A DNA stretch of 42,377 nt from Desulfobulbaceae bacterium (GTDB lineage Bacteria > Desulfobacterota > Desulfobulbia > Desulfobulbales > Desulfocapsaceae). Position numbers and translations under genes: made by a program. Positions 41,302 through 42,377 of this stretch are shown one piece after another (position 1 is the stretch's first letter; each line of letters starts with the position of its first letter). The DNA is taken from contig QZLB01000280.1 of assembly GCA_004796425.1 (NCBI GenBank), positions 1 through 42,377 on the forward strand, given 5' to 3'. The notes under the pieces were generated by a model. The model was given only the letters and a program-made list of their open reading frames with translations. It had not been told where the DNA came from and ran no database searches.

Positions 41302-42377
41302 TTCTGACCAGAAATTATTTTGCCTACCTTTCGTATCGCACCACTGATTCTCTGTTGTTTTTGACCGCTCGCCAAATAATCAACAATCTTCCGCAACGCC
41401 TCATTCCCAAAGCTGTGAAGTTCTATCTCGCAGCGCAATGTTGTAAATGATGCATGAGCAGCGTGCTTCACCATCTGGATATGCAGCTTAGGATCATGGT
41501 CTGAAAACATATAGCGGTTCCCATCGAGACAGACATGAGAACCTTTCAGAGAATTAACCGAAACCTCCGTATCACTCCCAGAGCCTTGCAGTACGATCTG
41601 GTGCACCGACAGGACCGCAGGACAATCAACCGGGTCGAGTCTGAATTTTACAATGTTTTGAAAGGAACTGATATCGAAGGTTAATATCTGGGTTCCTGGG
41701 ACAATTTTTCTTGTCAGTACCTGGGATTCAGTATACCCATCACCCGTGTCAATATAACATTTACAGGTGTGATATGGCTCCTTCACTTCAACCAACCGAT
41801 CAAGCCATATTTCTATGTTTTCCCGAAACAGGTCCTGATGCTTAAGGTAAATTTTCTTGAAACTCTCCACCTTTTGTGACTTATTCAAACTTCTTACCAT
41901 GGAATCCGCTGCAACCCGGTAATGAAAATGCTCATAGGGAAGCTGCAGAACACGTTTCCCCGACTTGATTATAGAGAGCCATAAATCATAGTCTTCCCAG
42001 CCATAAACCAACTCAGTATCATAACCACCTGCCTTTTTCCAGTCGGCCTTTCTGAATAGGGCTGAACAGAAAATCACATTATCGAGCAGCATTGATTCAA
42101 GTGAATAATTCGGCAATAGCCAAGAAGCGTTCACTGCCCCGAACAGACGTGCGTGGCTGTACACAATACCGATCTCGGGATCTTCATCCAGCAACGCAAC
42201 TGCGTTACTCAAATAATTTCCATCGATTTTATCATCGGCATCAAGCGGCAAAATAATGTCTCCTTTCGCCTCTTCAATCCCTCTGTTTCTGGCACCTGCA
42301 AGACCACGGTTTTTAATTGAGATGACCCGGGTTTTCTCCTTGTTTAAATGAGCAATGATATCGAGTGTCTGTGGATC
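41298..42377 (-). CDS. GT2-family glycosyltransferase, 5' end cut by the window
   Basis: The frame runs open to the last base of the window, so the N-terminus is missing; the TTG at 42251 is internal. Visible are the GT2 segments KNRGLAGARNRGIEEAKGD, LPLDADDKID (the DxD metal site) and the acceptor-side YGWEDYDLWLSI with the catalytic ED. A C-terminal beta-rich module follows (about 41397-41780), containing FDISSFQNIVKFRLDPVDC and DHDP; it resembles the N-terminal module of the DUF2142 protein. It is the first visible gene of the polysaccharide operon and overlaps the next gene by 4 bp. Confidence 0.88.
   Translation of the reverse strand, partial: DPQTLDIIAHLNKEKTRVISIKNRGLAGARNRGIEEAKGDIILPLDADDKIDGNYLSNAVALLDEDPEIGIVYSHARLFGAVNASWLLPNYSLESMLLDNVIFCSALFRKADWKKAGGYDTELVYGWEDYDLWLSIIKSGKRVLQLPYEHFHYRVAADSMVRSLNKSQKVESFKKIYLKHQDLFRENIEIWLDRLVEVKEPYHTCKCYIDTGDGYTESQVLTRKIVPGTQILTFDISSFQNIVKFRLDPVDCPAVLSVHQIVLQGSGSDTEVSVNSLKGSHVCLDGNRYMFSDHDPKLHIQMVKHAAHASFTTLRCEIELHSFGNEALRKIVDYLASGQKQQRISGAIRKVGKIISGQK

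Noticed and set aside
42251-42251. TTG at 42251 as start of the last glycosyltransferase
   Set aside because: The frame continues open for 42 codons to the window end with conserved GT2 residues, so this is an internal codon.

Overview
The window looks like a chromosomal segment of a Desulfobacterota bacterium, probably of the Desulfobulbales (sulfate-reducer or sulfur-disproportionator lineage). This is inferred from gene content: an aldehyde:ferredoxin oxidoreductase operon with two MoeA proteins (one a MoeA/periplasmic-binding-like fusion), a multiheme c-type cytochrome lipoprotein, a cNMP-binding/PATAN protein, FolE2 and a stand-alone IMP cyclohydrolase. These sit beside several genes best known from gamma/beta-proteobacteria (GlrK-QseG-GlrR, DarP, HslR, YejF-type ABC ATPase). 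No insertion sequence, integrase, phage gene or CRISPR array was seen.

Layout. 1-1.9 kb: small membrane protein and CPA1 Na+/H+ antiporter, then tRNA-Thr(CGT) with its own promoter and terminator (all minus). 1.9-4.6 kb: a palindrome-rich spacer, a nine-haem lipoprotein cytochrome and an RlpA/SPOR lipoprotein (plus). 4.6-9.3 kb: trpEGDCF on the minus strand, without trpB or trpA, behind rpsT, which has its own strong promoter and terminator. 10.0-11.1 kb: CNB+PATAN protein. 11.1-15.5 kb: minus-strand operon hslR-purH(IMP cyclohydrolase only)-purN-pyrR-U32 peptidase. 15.7-16.4 kb: folE2. 16.4-20.4 kb: a sigma54-type regulatory island. The operon glrK, qseG-like lipoprotein, glrR is followed by a single 69-residue membrane-protein gene with a -24/-12 promoter and three TGTC-N9/10-GACA palindromes upstream. 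20.7-24.5 kb: gpmI-darP-VOC-aminotransferase operon (minus). 24.7-30.5 kb: unknown 203-aa protein, moeA, moeA-PBP, aor, moaD (plus), apparently one Mo/W-enzyme operon. 30.6-33.7 kb: GGDEF-PilZ protein, acylphosphatase, double ABC ATPase. 33.8-42.4 kb: surface-polysaccharide operon (minus) with three GT2 glycosyltransferases (one cut by the window end), a COG5610-type HAD protein, an orphan 79-aa protein and a DUF2142 membrane protein.

The most interesting system is the GlrK/QseG/GlrR block. The kinase, lipoprotein and activator match the enterobacterial set in order and sequence, but GlrR carries GSFSGA where sigma54 activators normally have GAFTGA. The spacer after glrR reproduces the architecture of a GlrR-controlled sigma54 promoter, yet appears to drive a tiny single-span membrane protein rather than a GlmY-type small RNA. 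Second in interest are the Mo/W operon with its unrecognised first gene and unusual AOR cysteine spacing, and a beta-rich module shared by a glycosyltransferase and the DUF2142 protein of the polysaccharide cluster.
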